Position numbers and translations under genes: made by a program. From positions 297,424 to 361,423 of the forward strand of contig NZ_ANNI01000009.1 of NCBI RefSeq assembly GCF_000466745.1: a stretch of DNA of 64,000 nucleotides, given 5' to 3'. The stretch is from Campylobacter concisus ATCC 51562 (lineage in GTDB: Bacteria > Campylobacterota > Campylobacteria > Campylobacterales > Campylobacteraceae). Below, in pieces: positions 28,044-37,545 of this stretch. How positions within the stretch are numbered: position 1 is the first letter of the stretch; each line of letters begins with the position of its first letter. The notes beneath the pieces were generated by a model, which did no database searches, was not told the origin of the DNA, and worked only from the letters and a program-made list of their open reading frames with translations.

Positions 28044-29600
28044 TTAAATTTCTTCTAGTAGATAAAGCATACTAGCTATTTTTGCTGTGCCTATAACGTA
28101 GTTCATTATATTTGCTGCGACCTTGTCTTTTTTAAGCACTTTGCCATTTATATCAAACATATCTTCGTTGTTCTCTTTGATAAATTTTAAGGTTTTTGCT
28201 GCGACATCTTCTAAGCTATTTTTACCATCAAGCAATAAAAGTATGTAATAATCGATATTATTAAGCTTCCTTGAGATGCTAAATTTATTAGCAAAAACAA
28301 CATCGGCATTATTTTTATGATTTAAAAAATATCTTACATAATTTATTAAATTTTGACTAAGCCTTGAATAGCCGGGCCTATATTCGATATTTTTTTGCTC
28401 ATCTTTTAAAATCATTGCATCAGACGAGTTTGTTAGAATTCTTACAAAGGCGCTATAAACCATGAGCTTATCTTCTGGCAAAATTTCTAAAATCTGAGAA
28501 AGGTTTATGCTAGCTGGATACATCTTATAAAAGACCTCGCAAAGCCATGATATATCTTGTGGCATAGCACCATAACTATCTTGCCACTCGTTATCTTTCT
28601 TTATAAAATCTGCCACAACGTGAATTTTATTGATATCGCTTGGGCCTATTTGTTTATTGGCTATGCTCTCATAAGTCTCGCTATGGACTATTAGGCTTTG
28701 TCTAAATACTTTGTTGCTAATCATATCCATGAATTGCTCTAGATCGATTCTGTCCTTAAACTTGTTATTTTTGTATTCATCTACTATGGCTGTGCCAACA
28801 TCTGGGGTAAAAATATCATCAAGCGTATACTCACAAAGATAAGTAAGCTCATTTTTAGCGAGCATGGCATTAAAATCTTTAAAATAAAATGGATTATTTG
28901 TATCTTCTAAAAACTCATGAGCTATGTAAAAGTCATCTTTTGAAAGTACATCTTCTGTTATAAAAAGAAGCATACTAAGTGGCATTTTCTTTTCATAAAT
29001 TTCTTTATCTCTTGTTAGCAAATATTCTTTATAGACTAAAAGTGCTTCTTTAGCTGCTTTTAGCTTATCTTGCATAGTCTCTTTATCTTTTGCGGCAAGT
29101 AGCATTATGTCTCTTATAATATCTTTTACTTTCCAACCAGGATAAACATTATAAGAGATAAATGCCACGCCATTTGCACTTAAATTCTCTCTTACAACTT
29201 TCAATATAGCTTCTTTTACAAAGTCAGGCACCCAGCTAAAAACGCCATGAGCAATGATATAGTCAAATTTCTCATCGCTTTTAAATTCGCAAATATCGCC
29301 GTGTATAAGCTCTAAATTTGTAAGACCCATCTCTTTAACGATCTCTTGTCCACGCCTTATCTGCTCGCCGCTAAGATCTATGCCAACTACTTTTGCATTT
29401 TTATTATTTACTGCAAATGGGATCAAATTTCCGCCAAAGCTACATCCTATCTCTAAAACTCTTGCATTTTCGCATGGCGGTGGATTTATGCCAAGAAGTG
29501 TAGCACAAGCTTCAAGCCTATATGGCGACGATTGGGCAAAGGCTATTGATTTATAAGTTAACTCATCATAAGACTTTTCGATTTTGCTATTTTGGCTCAT
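28044..29600 (-). CDS. Class I SAM methyltransferase with regulatory domain
   Basis: This 518-residue protein has an N-terminal Rossmann methyltransferase domain: SAM-binding VLEIGCSFGGNLIPFA near residue 45, VVGIDLSGEQI, then YDIIAHGVFSWVPD in the form FDYIIAHGVFSWVPD. A middle region corresponds to the methyltransferase regulatory domain (MethyTransf_Reg type), and a C-terminal segment resembles PKMT-type winged helices. The substrate cannot be read. It starts 8 bp after the peroxiredoxin gene and is probably co-transcribed with it. It converges with cysQ. Confidence 0.82.
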   Translation of the reverse strand: MSQNSKIEKSYDELTYKSIAFAQSSPYRLEACATLLGINPPPCENARVLEIGCSFGGNLIPFAVNNKNAKVVGIDLSGEQIRRGQEIVKEMGLTNLELIHGDICEFKSDEKFDYIIAHGVFSWVPDFVKEAILKVVRENLSANGVAFISYNVYPGWKVKDIIRDIMLLAAKDKETMQDKLKAAKEALLVYKEYLLTRDKEIYEKKMPLSMLLFITEDVLSKDDFYIAHEFLEDTNNPFYFKDFNAMLAKNELTYLCEYTLDDIFTPDVGTAIVDEYKNNKFKDRIDLEQFMDMISNKVFRQSLIVHSETYESIANKQIGPSDINKIHVVADFIKKDNEWQDSYGAMPQDISWLCEVFYKMYPASINLSQILEILPEDKLMVYSAFVRILTNSSDAMILKDEQKNIEYRPGYSRLSQNLINYVRYFLNHKNNADVVFANKFSISRKLNNIDYYILLLLDGKNSLEDVAAKTLKFIKENNEDMFDINGKVLKKDKVAANIMNYVIGTAKIASMLYLLEEI

Positions 29601-29608
29601 TTTAGCTC

Positions 29609-30106
29609 CTAATAGTCTTTTTCTTTGATTTTTTCTAGCATATTTTTAGCATCATTCTCAGGATCATCCACTATATATGCACGCCTTATCTTGCCATCTT
29701 TTATGATGAGCGTTTGTCTAAAGTAGAATTTATGTCCATTTGATGCAGAAAAAACTGGAAGCTCAAGCGCCCTTTCAAGCATAAACTCACTATCATTTAA
29801 AAACATGACTCCAGCCGAAGTCTCTTCTTGAAATTTCTTTTGAGCTGCTGTATCTTGTGAGCTAATGGCCACTACCATGAAACCAAGATCGTTAAAATCT
29901 TTTAAAAATTTCTTGTAGTTTATTGCTTGTTTAGTGCAGCCCTTCATGCCCGCAGTATTTTGTAGTTGCTCGCTTAAAAGTCTAAAGTCCTCGCCTATCT
30001 TTGGATAGATAAAAATAACGCAGTCATGCGTTCTTGCAAAGGCGGAAAAATCAAATTCCTTACCGTCTAGTGTATTTAAATATATACTTGTAGGCACTTT
30101 TATCAT
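29609..30106 (-). CDS. Peroxiredoxin-like (Bcp/PrxQ-related) protein
   Basis: This 165-residue thioredoxin-fold protein keeps the PrxQ order: DGKEFDFSAFARTHDCVIFIYPK, then GCTKQA, then LGFMVVAISSQDTAAQKKF. The cysteine of GCTKQA (residue ~56) is the likely peroxidatic residue. In classical Bcp only ~5 residues separate YPK from GCT, but here there are about 20, an unusual insertion next to the active site. It is first of a two-gene unit with the methyltransferase. It probably reduces peroxides in the cytoplasm, but its activity is uncertain. Confidence 0.72.
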   Translation of the reverse strand: MIKVPTSIYLNTLDGKEFDFSAFARTHDCVIFIYPKIGEDFRLLSEQLQNTAGMKGCTKQAINYKKFLKDFNDLGFMVVAISSQDTAAQKKFQEETSAGVMFLNDSEFMLERALELPVFSASNGHKFYFRQTLIIKDGKIRRAYIVDDPENDAKNMLEKIKEKDY

Positions 30107-30154
30107 ACTTCATCCTTTAAAATTTTTTACTATTATATCTTTATAAGCTTTGTC

Positions 30155-30832
30155 TTAAGCTTTTTTAGAATTTAAAAGATAAACTACGAAAAGAACAAAA
30201 AAGCTAATTATTAACATCAAAAGTGCATAGATATGAGCCTTGGTGTAATCAAGCATTTCAACCGCTTCAAATATCGCAATACTCGCTACCTTGCTCTCTC
30301 CAGCTACGCTACCGCCTATCATTAAAACAACACCAAACTCACCCATAGTGTGAGCAAAGCTAACGACAGTAGCTGTTAATAAATTTGATCTGATGCTTGG
30401 CAAAATCACCCTAAAAATAGTCGTGAGCTTATTTTTACCAAGACTATAACTTGCTTCAAAAAGGCTCTTTTTTAGGCTATTTAGCCCAGCATAAATCGGC
30501 CCAAACATAAATGGCAATGAATAGATACAACTTGCCACAACAAGGCCTGTGAAGTTAAAAACAAGCCTAACTCCAAAAATTTCCTCGATAAATTTACCAA
30601 AGGTCGAATAAGGCGAAAGAAAAATGAGCAGATAAAAGCCAAGAACACTTGGTGGCAAGACCAAGGGTAGTGAGATTACCGACTCTAAAAACGACTTGCC
30701 AAAAAATTTCTTTTGAGACATAAAATAGGCAAGTGCGATGCAGACAAAAAATAAAATAAAAGTTGTTATGAAAGATAATTTTAGTGATAGCCAAAATGGC
30801 TCGTAATCGATACTTTTTAACTCGTCTATCAT
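30155..30832 (-). CDS. modB: Molybdate ABC transporter permease
   Basis: This 225-residue inner-membrane permease has five to six helices. The ABC-coupling EAA loop is near residue 135 (FEASYSLGKNKLTTIFRVILPS), followed by TMGEFGVVLMIGGSV, as in ModB. It overlaps modC by 4 bases and is the last gene of the modE-modA-mop-modC-modB operon. Metal specificity (molybdate versus tungstate) is inferred from the operon. Confidence 0.9.
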   Translation of the reverse strand: MIDELKSIDYEPFWLSLKLSFITTFILFFVCIALAYFMSQKKFFGKSFLESVISLPLVLPPSVLGFYLLIFLSPYSTFGKFIEEIFGVRLVFNFTGLVVASCIYSLPFMFGPIYAGLNSLKKSLFEASYSLGKNKLTTIFRVILPSIRSNLLTATVVSFAHTMGEFGVVLMIGGSVAGESKVASIAIFEAVEMLDYTKAHIYALLMLIISFFVLFVVYLLNSKKA

Positions 30833-31686
30833 GCTTTTTCCAAATTTACGCTAAATGCTTTTGTGCTAACTACCACCATATCGCCTGCTTTTAGATTCAT
30901 TACTTCGCTACTGCTTAGCACCACTTCACAAATTTGGCGGTTTATTAATACATTTGCCACGTAAATAGCATCACGTTTTTTTATCTCTAAAATTTTAGCG
31001 TTAAAGGCAAATTTCTGCGATCCTGCACTCTTTAAAAATATCTCACTTGCACTACCTGATCTTGAAATTTTTCCATTTTCAAGGACAAAGACTTTATTGC
31101 AAAGCTTATAAATTTCAGCGATATCATGACTTACTAAAATAATGCTCATCTTAAACTCATCATGAAGTGCCAGTAAATAGTCTTGAAGTTTCTCACGCAT
31201 GGCGTTATCAAGCGCACTTAAAGGCTCATCAAGTAGTAAAATTTCAGGCTTTCTCATAACCGCACGAGCCAAAGCAACACGTTGCTTTTGACCGCCAGAA
31301 AGAGTGCTAATTTTTGCATTTTTTAGACTTGTTAGGCCACAAATATCAAGAAGCTTATTCGCTAGAGCTAGATCATTTTTTGCAAAGAGTAAATTTTTAA
31401 AGACATTCATATTTTCAAAAAGTGCGTAGTCTTGAAATAAAAAGCCGATATTTCGCTTTTGTGGAGCCAAATTTGTCTTTTCATTAAAGAAAATTTTATC
31501 CCCAACCTTTATAAAGCCACTTTGCGGTGCTTCAAAACCAGCGATCAAGCGTAAAATAGTAGTCTTTCCGCCACCGCTTGCTCCATAAAGTGCGACAAAA
31601 TCGCCACTTTCAAAGCTAAGGTCGGCCTCAAGTAAAAATTTTCCGCCACCGCCATTTAGCTCTTTTTTACAAGAAATTTCTATCAT
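30829..31686 (-). CDS. modC: Molybdate ABC transporter ATP-binding protein
   Basis: This 285-residue ATPase energises molybdate import. It shows Walker A GASGGGKTT near residue 35, Q-loop FLFQDYALFENM, signature LSGGQKQRVALARAV, Walker B ILLLDEPLSALD and H-loop VSHD. The C-terminal ~60 residues form a short TOBE-like tail (NVLINRQICEVVLSSSEV), less than in E. coli ModC (352 residues). It overlaps both neighbours by 4 bases. It may also serve the ATPase-less ModA/ModB pair at 38.3-39.7 kb. Confidence 0.93.
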   Translation of the reverse strand: MIEISCKKELNGGGGKFLLEADLSFESGDFVALYGASGGGKTTILRLIAGFEAPQSGFIKVGDKIFFNEKTNLAPQKRNIGFLFQDYALFENMNVFKNLLFAKNDLALANKLLDICGLTSLKNAKISTLSGGQKQRVALARAVMRKPEILLLDEPLSALDNAMREKLQDYLLALHDEFKMSIILVSHDIAEIYKLCNKVFVLENGKISRSGSASEIFLKSAGSQKFAFNAKILEIKKRDAIYVANVLINRQICEVVLSSSEVMNLKAGDMVVVSTKAFSVNLEKA

Positions 31687-32078
31687 TTTTGTGTACTTAT
31701 GTGAATGCTTGTAGATTTTATATAGGCAAAGACTTCATCGTTTTCACCTATGTTCATAGTTTTTAATGCGTGATTTGAGATAATAGCTTCAAAGTAAATT
31801 TCGCCACACTTTAAGCTAATAACACTTAAAATTTCACCAAAATTTATAGCTTCAATCACGCACTTTAGCTCGTTTTCAAGCGAGCTATTACTTAGTTTGT
31901 CTTTTGCTAAGATAACATCAGAGCTTTTAAAACCTAAGTCAATCTCATCATCTAAGGCAAATTTGCTAGCCTCATTCAAGACTAGCATAAATAAATTTGC
32001 CTCTAAATTTAGACCCTTTAGCTCAAATAAGCTAACGTCATCTTTAGTTAAAATCCCAACGATCTTTGCTCTTATCAT
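31683..32078 (-). CDS. Mop-like TOBE-domain molybdate-binding protein
   Basis: This 131-residue protein has a C-terminal TOBE domain (LKCVIEAINFGEILSVISLKCGEIYFEAIISNHALKTM, read in short blocks) of the Mop type. A related but degenerate N-terminal half (KIVGILTKDDVSLFELKG) suggests a di-Mop-like arrangement. Such proteins bind molybdate oxyanions in the cytoplasm as stores or sensors. It sits between modA and modC with 4-base overlaps on both sides, so it belongs to the uptake operon. Confidence 0.75.
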   Translation of the reverse strand: MIRAKIVGILTKDDVSLFELKGLNLEANLFMLVLNEASKFALDDEIDLGFKSSDVILAKDKLSNSSLENELKCVIEAINFGEILSVISLKCGEIYFEAIISNHALKTMNIGENDEVFAYIKSTSIHISTQK

Positions 32079-32830
32079 TTAGCTGGAACGTTGTAACCAA
32101 ATTTCTTGAAAATTTCTCTTGATTTATCACCTAAGATAAACTCATAAAATGCTTTTGCATCATCATTTTTTTCAGCATGTTTTAGAAGAACGATACCTTG
32201 ATCGATCGGAGTGTATAGCTCTTGTGGAACAAAGATGTAATTAACGCCCTCTTTGTATTTTGCCATTTTTTCGTCAAAAAGTGCGCTAGCTGCGATAAAA
32301 CCTACATCGGATGCGCTTAATGCCTGAGATAGAGTTTCAGAAATTTTTTGAGCATAGACGATATTTTTTTCTACTTCGTCATAAAGTTTTGCATTTTTTA
32401 GTGCTTCTATACTAGCTTTGCCATATGGTGCAGTTTGTGGATTTGCGATAGAGATCGCTTTTAAGCCACGAACAACTTCGATACCTTTTTTGAAATCAAC
32501 ATTTCTAATAGAAAAAATAGCAACAGCGCCTTGCGCGTAAACTTTTGGAGCAGCTACTGCAAAGCCTGTGTCATAAGCTTTTTGTGCAAAGCCCATATCA
32601 GCAGCCATAAAGATATCAGCTGGAGCTGAGTTTTGGATCTGTGTAACAAGACCGCCACTTGCACCAAGGGTTAAGTTGATTTTAGCATCTGGATGAAGCT
32701 TGTTAAACTCTTTTATAAGCTCTGGAAATGCGTATGTTGTGTTTGCTGCTGCATATACATTTACTTCAGCACCAAATGCGTTTATGGCAAGCAAAGCTGC
32801 CACACATAAAAATTTAAAAACTTTTCTCAT
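32075..32830 (-). CDS. modA: Molybdate-binding periplasmic protein
   Basis: This 251-residue binding protein begins with signal peptide MRKVFKFLCVAALLAINAFGAEV. Further blocks are NVYAAANTTYAFPELIKEFN, LGASGGLVTQIQNSAPADIFMAAD and SIANPQTAPYGKASIEAL. The serine and tyrosine positions are those used by ModA proteins to hold the oxyanion. It ends FKKFGYNVPAK, as in the family. Its start lies directly after the modE stop (32831), giving a tight operon. Confidence 0.93.
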   Translation of the reverse strand: MRKVFKFLCVAALLAINAFGAEVNVYAAANTTYAFPELIKEFNKLHPDAKINLTLGASGGLVTQIQNSAPADIFMAADMGFAQKAYDTGFAVAAPKVYAQGAVAIFSIRNVDFKKGIEVVRGLKAISIANPQTAPYGKASIEALKNAKLYDEVEKNIVYAQKISETLSQALSASDVGFIAASALFDEKMAKYKEGVNYIFVPQELYTPIDQGIVLLKHAEKNDDAKAFYEFILGDKSREIFKKFGYNVPAK

Positions 32831-33613
32831 TTAAACTCCTATAATGATTTGAGATGATTTTACTATTGCTAAAAGTGTATCGCCGACGCCTATTTGCATC
32901 TGGATAGCACTATCTTTTGTGATGATGGCAGTTAAAGTCTGCTCATCGCTTAGTTTTAAAGTGATTTCAGCATTTACAGCACCTATCTTTGCTTCGATCA
33001 CTTCGCCTTTTAATTGATTTTTTGTGCTTATTTTTATATCTAGATCCTTGGCCAAAATGACAGCTGGAGCTTTAAAAATATAAATAACTTTTTGTCCAAC
33101 TTTTAGGCCTAAATTTTTCTCACTTTCAACCGTGATGTTTGACTCAAGCGTGCAGCCATTACTTAGTTTTGCAACTATTTGAGAATTTACCGCACCGCGG
33201 TTTATGCCAATAATCTCACATGAGAGCTGATTTCTAGCACTTAAGTTCATATTCATTCTTTGAAGATTTATAATATCTACATCCTCAAAATCTACTTTTT
33301 GACAAATTTTTTGTAAAAAATCCTTTTGAGTCTCAAGAATGGCATCATAAATTTTTATCAGTTTATTGGCATACTCGCTTAGCTCAGAGCCACTATTTTT
33401 TTTATTTCCATCAGCTCTAATAATAAGCGGCTTGCTGCTTTTGTTATTTATCGTATCAAGACAGTCCCAAGCATTTTTATATGATATACCAACCAATTCC
33501 GCTGCTTTTGTGATACTTTTTGTCTCTTTTATGGCCTTTAATAATGTAATATGTTTAGCTAAAACCTGTGTATCTTCGCCTAAAAATAGTTCTAAATTTA
33601 TATCTGCTTTCAA
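32831..33613 (-). CDS. modE: ModE-like molybdate-responsive regulator
   Basis: This 260-residue protein has a LysR-type N-terminal winged helix (HITLLKAIKETKSITKAAELVGISYKNAWDCLD, in shorter blocks). Two C-terminal TOBE repeats follow (around 130-195, NQLSCEIIGINRGAVNSQI, and 200-258, NQLKGEVIEAKIGAVNAEI). This is the architecture of ModE, which represses mod operons when molybdate is bound. It heads the operon, so autoregulation is likely. I could not identify a convincing operator in the 165-bp gap upstream. Confidence 0.9.
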   Translation of the reverse strand: MKADINLELFLGEDTQVLAKHITLLKAIKETKSITKAAELVGISYKNAWDCLDTINNKSSKPLIIRADGNKKNSGSELSEYANKLIKIYDAILETQKDFLQKICQKVDFEDVDIINLQRMNMNLSARNQLSCEIIGINRGAVNSQIVAKLSNGCTLESNITVESEKNLGLKVGQKVIYIFKAPAVILAKDLDIKISTKNQLKGEVIEAKIGAVNAEITLKLSDEQTLTAIITKDSAIQMQIGVGDTLLAIVKSSQIIIGV

Positions 33614-33778
33614 AATTTTTACCTTTACTATATTGGAGAATAATTTGTGAAGTATATCTAATTATATTAATCCTTAAGCTTAAAGATTTAAGTCGATTTA
33701 TAAATTTCTCTTAATTTCTTGTAAAGTTTTTAAAAGATAAAATCGAGCTACATTTTATAAATAAAAATAAGGCTTAGT

Positions 33779-34489
33779 ATGAAATTTTTGCTTTCTATCT
33801 TTTTTAGTTTGCTTTTAGCCTGTGCTAATACGGACATAAATACGAATAGTGAAAGCGACGAATTTGATGTTGAATTTGAAGCAAGAAAAGATGTTTTTGA
33901 CCCACTTAGTGGTTACAATAGAATGATGACACATGCAAATGACTTTATCTATGTAAATATGCTAACTCCGGTGGCAAAAGGCTATGCCTACGTTGTGCCA
34001 AAAACAGCTAGAACAATGGTTTCAAATTTCTTTGACAACCTGCTTTTTCCAGTTCGCTTTATAAATAACTTACTTCAGTTTAAATTTCAAAACGCTGGTG
34101 AAGAGACATTGAGATTTTTAGCAAATACGATAATAGGCTTTGGTGGACTAACAGACGGAGCAAAATACTACAATCTCAAAGCTCACGATGAAGATTTTGG
34201 ACAAACGCTTGGATATTGGGGGCTTGGCGGTGGTTTTCATATCGTTTGGCCACTTATTGGACCATCAAATTTAAGAGATACTGGTGGCATGGTCGGAGAT
34301 TATTTTGCTGATCCTATTAGCTACGTTGATCCTATACTTTTATCAACTGGTATCAAGTCATATAGAGCGTTTAATAGCTTTTCACAAGATCCAACTGCTT
34401 ATGAAAAACTAAGAAAAGATGCTATTGATCTTTATCCATTTTTACGCGATGCTTATGAGCAAAGACGCGACAAGCTTATCAAGGAGTAA
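33779..34489 (+). CDS. mlaA: MlaA (VacJ)-family outer-membrane lipoprotein
   Basis: MlaA extracts misplaced phospholipids from the outer leaflet of the outer membrane. The 236-residue lipoprotein has signal MKFLLSIFFSLLLAC (lipobox LLAC) and DPLSGYNRMMTHANDFIY. It also carries RFINNLLQFKFQNAGEETLRF, LANTIIGFGGLTDGAKYY, and DFGQTLGYWGLGGG, all MlaA landmarks. Two bases separate it from mlaC. It lacks the long acidic tail of E. coli VacJ. Confidence 0.93.
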   Translation: MKFLLSIFFSLLLACANTDINTNSESDEFDVEFEARKDVFDPLSGYNRMMTHANDFIYVNMLTPVAKGYAYVVPKTARTMVSNFFDNLLFPVRFINNLLQFKFQNAGEETLRFLANTIIGFGGLTDGAKYYNLKAHDEDFGQTLGYWGLGGGFHIVWPLIGPSNLRDTGGMVGDYFADPISYVDPILLSTGIKSYRAFNSFSQDPTAYEKLRKDAIDLYPFLRDAYEQRRDKLIKE

Positions 34490-34491
34490 AT

Positions 34492-35094
34492 ATGAAAATT
34501 TTAAAAATTCTAACTATGATTTTACTTTTTGCAACTAGCCTTTTTGCTATTTCAAAAGAGCAGATCAAGCCTGAAGTAGAGATGAAAACAACAAAGGTTA
34601 TTGAAATTTTAAAAGATACAAATTTAGACAATAATGCAAAGACAAAAGAAATTTTTGCTCTTCTTGATCCATTTTTTGACTATAAACAAATGGCAAAGAT
34701 AAGCCTTGGCAAACGTTACAACAGCCTAAGCAGCGATGAGCAAGCCAAATTTGACACAGCATTTGAGCAAAAACTAAAAAGCTCATACATAGATAAACTT
34801 TTAGGGTACAAAGATCAAGAGATACATATAACTGGCGAGAGTGAACCTCAAAAAAATAGATACTGGCTCACATCTGAGCTGACAAATGATGGCAAGAGCT
34901 ACGAATTTGTCTATAAATTTTATGACGCTAAAGAGCGTGGTTGGCTCATTTACGATCTTGATATCGTTGGTGTAAGCATCATTCAAACATACAGAAGCCA
35001 GTTTGGCGATGTGCTAAATAACGCTGATTTCAATACTCTTTTACAAAAGCTAAACGAAGCTGTTTTGCCTGATCAAAATAAAACTAACCCTTAA
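34492..35094 (+). CDS. mlaC: MlaC-family periplasmic phospholipid-binding protein
   Basis: This 200-residue exported protein (signal MKILKILTMILLFATSLFA) has MlaC/Ttg2D features: LLDPFFDYKQMAKISLGKRYNSLSSDEQAKFDTAF (in blocks), then IYDLDIVGVSIIQTYRSQFGDVL near the C-terminus. It would shuttle phospholipid across the periplasm. It starts 2 bp after mlaA, and its last base overlaps the ATG of the RND gene. In E. coli the partner is the MlaFEDB ABC complex. Here the third gene is an RND protein. Confidence 0.9.
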   Translation: MKILKILTMILLFATSLFAISKEQIKPEVEMKTTKVIEILKDTNLDNNAKTKEIFALLDPFFDYKQMAKISLGKRYNSLSSDEQAKFDTAFEQKLKSSYIDKLLGYKDQEIHITGESEPQKNRYWLTSELTNDGKSYEFVYKFYDAKERGWLIYDLDIVGVSIIQTYRSQFGDVLNNADFNTLLQKLNEAVLPDQNKTNP

Positions 35095-37538
35095 TGCGAC
35101 AAATTTTTAAATTTATCATTGCTAAAAACAAGCTTATTATTGCTCTAATTTTAGCTTTAAGCGTAGTTTTTGGCTATCTTAGCACCAAGCTTAGCGTTGA
35201 TGCGTCAGCTGAAACGCTACTGCTTGAGCATGATCCTGACTTAAAAGCTTATAGGGAGATAGCCAAACGCTACGACTCACCCGGATTTTTAGTGGTTGCT
35301 TTTACTCCAAAAGATGATCTTTTTTCACCTAAAAATTTAGAACTTATCAAAAATTTAGGCGATGAACTAGCTAAAAACGATATGGTAAATAGTGTCATCT
35401 CTATAATAAATATTCCGCTTTTAAATAGTGTAAAAGGCGGGATTACTGGTATCTTAGATCATACTCCAACGCTGCAAGATAAAGATATAAATATTTCAAA
35501 AGCAAAGCTTGAGTTTGCCAAAAGTCCGATTTACAGCGGAAATTTGATAAGCAAAGATCTAAAAACCACAGCAATTGCTCTAAATTTAAAACAAGATGAG
35601 AAATTTAATGAGCTTGTAAATGAGAGAAATTTGCTTAGCCAAAAAGAGTCAAACGGCACTATCACACAAGCTGAGCGACTTAAGTTAGAGGCTCTTGCTT
35701 ATGAGTTTAAAGCCTACCGAGATGAGCTTAGAAAGAGCGACCACGAAAACCTTGAGGCTATAAAAGCAACCATAGCTAAATTTAACGCAAATGACGAGCT
35801 GTTCTTAGGCGGTGCAAATATGATCGCTGATGATATGATAGGCTTTATAAAAAGCGATCTTTTGGTATATGGCTTAAGCGTACTTGCTCTTCTTAGCTTT
35901 AGTTTGTGGCTATTTTTCAGGCAGGTTAGATGGATAGTTTTGCCGATGTTTATATGTGCCATAAGTGCTATTTTTACGACCGGAATTTTTGGCATATTTG
36001 ACTGGGAAGTAACGGTCATTAGCTCAAACTACATCGCACTTCAGCTCATCATTACTATTTCAACTGTGATTCATCTTGTCGTTAGTTATAGAGAATTTTA
36101 CGCAAAGTATCCAAAATATAGCCAAAATCAGCTAATTTATCTAACGCTTCGTGATAAATTCTCTCCATCTTTTTGGGCGATATTTACCACGGTTATTGGC
36201 TTTAGCTCGCTTATGAGTGCTGACATAAAGCCAGTTATCATGCTTGGCATTATGATGAGCACTGGCATTAGCGTTTCGCTTGTGCTTGCGTTTTTGCTAT
36301 TTGGTGCAATAAATGTAAATTTAGAAAAATTAGCTCCCATTAGAACCTTTGAAAATAGCTTTAAATTTACAAAATATTGCGCAAATTTAGCCTTAAACTC
36401 AAGAAAGATTATCTACGTAGTTTGTGTGCTAGTTGTCTGTTTTGGCGTTTATGGTATCAGCAAGATAAAGGTTGAAAATAGCTTTATAGGCTACTTTAAA
36501 GAAAGCACAGAAATTCGCCAAGGAATGCAAGTTATTGATACCAAACTTGGTGGCACGATACCAGTTGATGTGATAGTGAAATTTAAAGAGCAAAAACAAG
36601 ATAAAAATACTGAGCAAGATGAGTTTGAAAATGAGTTTGAAAGCAATGCCAAGGATGCGAAATACTGGTTTAATAGCTATCACACAAGGGTTGCTGAGAA
36701 GATTCACGACTATTTAAACGAGCAAAAATTTGTCGGACATGTAAGCTCGCTAGCAACCCTTATAAAAGCCATAAAAGAGCTAAATAACGGCGCGAGTGAT
36801 GATTTTTTATTAGCTGCGATGTATGAGAAATTACCACAAAATTATAAAAATATCTTATTAAGTCCTTATGTAAGCGTTGAAGATGATGAGCTTAGATTTA
36901 GCATAAGGATCGTCGATAGCGACTCCGAGCTTAGACGAAATTTATTTCTAAAAGAGCTTAGAGAAGGGCTAGCACAGCTTACTAAAAATGACAATGTAAG
37001 TATAGAAGTTGCCGGCATGATGGTGCTTTATAACAATATGCTTCAAAATTTACTTAGCTCACAAGTTGATACTTTTGGGCTAACCGTCGCTATACTTTTT
37101 GTCATATTTTGCTTTATTTTTAGAAGCATAAAGCTAGCAACCATTGCGATAGTTTCAAATTTAATCCCGCTTTGCACACTCTTTGGTGTGATGGGATTTT
37201 TTGGCATTCCGCTTGATGTGATGAGTATAACGATCGCAGCCATTAGTATTGGTATCGGTGTTGATGATATCATTCACTACATACACCGCTTTAAAGAAGA
37301 AATGCTTACAAAAAGTGTTTTTGAGAGCATTAAAGTCGCGCACGCAAGCATCGGATATGCGATGTATTACACATCATTCACTATTTTTCTTGGCTTTAGT
37401 GTGATGATAACTAGCAATTTTATTCCAACTATATATTTTGGCTTACTAACCGATCTTGTTATGGTATTTATGCTTCTTGGCGCACTAATCATCTTGCCAA
37501 GCCTAATAGCAAGCTTTGTAAAAAAGCGCGATATTTAA
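35094..37538 (+). CDS. RND/MMPL-family transporter linked to Mla
   Basis: This 814-residue inner-membrane protein has the RND layout: a first helix (residues ~12-30), a large periplasmic loop, a five-helix sterol-sensing-like bundle (~245-405), a second helix and loop, and a final bundle (~665-810). AISIGIGVDDIIHYIHRFKEEM is the family's conserved helix with paired aspartates for proton relay. Placed directly after mlaA and mlaC, it probably moves lipids across the periplasm in partnership with MlaC. The direction and cargo are inferred. Confidence 0.85.
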   Translation: MRQIFKFIIAKNKLIIALILALSVVFGYLSTKLSVDASAETLLLEHDPDLKAYREIAKRYDSPGFLVVAFTPKDDLFSPKNLELIKNLGDELAKNDMVNSVISIINIPLLNSVKGGITGILDHTPTLQDKDINISKAKLEFAKSPIYSGNLISKDLKTTAIALNLKQDEKFNELVNERNLLSQKESNGTITQAERLKLEALAYEFKAYRDELRKSDHENLEAIKATIAKFNANDELFLGGANMIADDMIGFIKSDLLVYGLSVLALLSFSLWLFFRQVRWIVLPMFICAISAIFTTGIFGIFDWEVTVISSNYIALQLIITISTVIHLVVSYREFYAKYPKYSQNQLIYLTLRDKFSPSFWAIFTTVIGFSSLMSADIKPVIMLGIMMSTGISVSLVLAFLLFGAINVNLEKLAPIRTFENSFKFTKYCANLALNSRKIIYVVCVLVVCFGVYGISKIKVENSFIGYFKESTEIRQGMQVIDTKLGGTIPVDVIVKFKEQKQDKNTEQDEFENEFESNAKDAKYWFNSYHTRVAEKIHDYLNEQKFVGHVSSLATLIKAIKELNNGASDDFLLAAMYEKLPQNYKNILLSPYVSVEDDELRFSIRIVDSDSELRRNLFLKELREGLAQLTKNDNVSIEVAGMMVLYNNMLQNLLSSQVDTFGLTVAILFVIFCFIFRSIKLATIAIVSNLIPLCTLFGVMGFFGIPLDVMSITIAAISIGIGVDDIIHYIHRFKEEMLTKSVFESIKVAHASIGYAMYYTSFTIFLGFSVMITSNFIPTIYFGLLTDLVMVFMLLGALIILPSLIASFVKKRDI

Positions 37539-37545
37539 GCTAAAT

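Noticed and set aside
30141..30164. AAGCTT...AAGCTT repeat at the end of modB as a terminator
   Set aside because: AAGCTT is self-complementary and the repeat overlaps the coding end. The stem is weak and no clean T run follows on the minus strand.
33614..33778. ModE operator upstream of modE
   Set aside because: TATAT-type matches exist, but the gap is so AT-rich that no symmetric site stands out. I could not support one.
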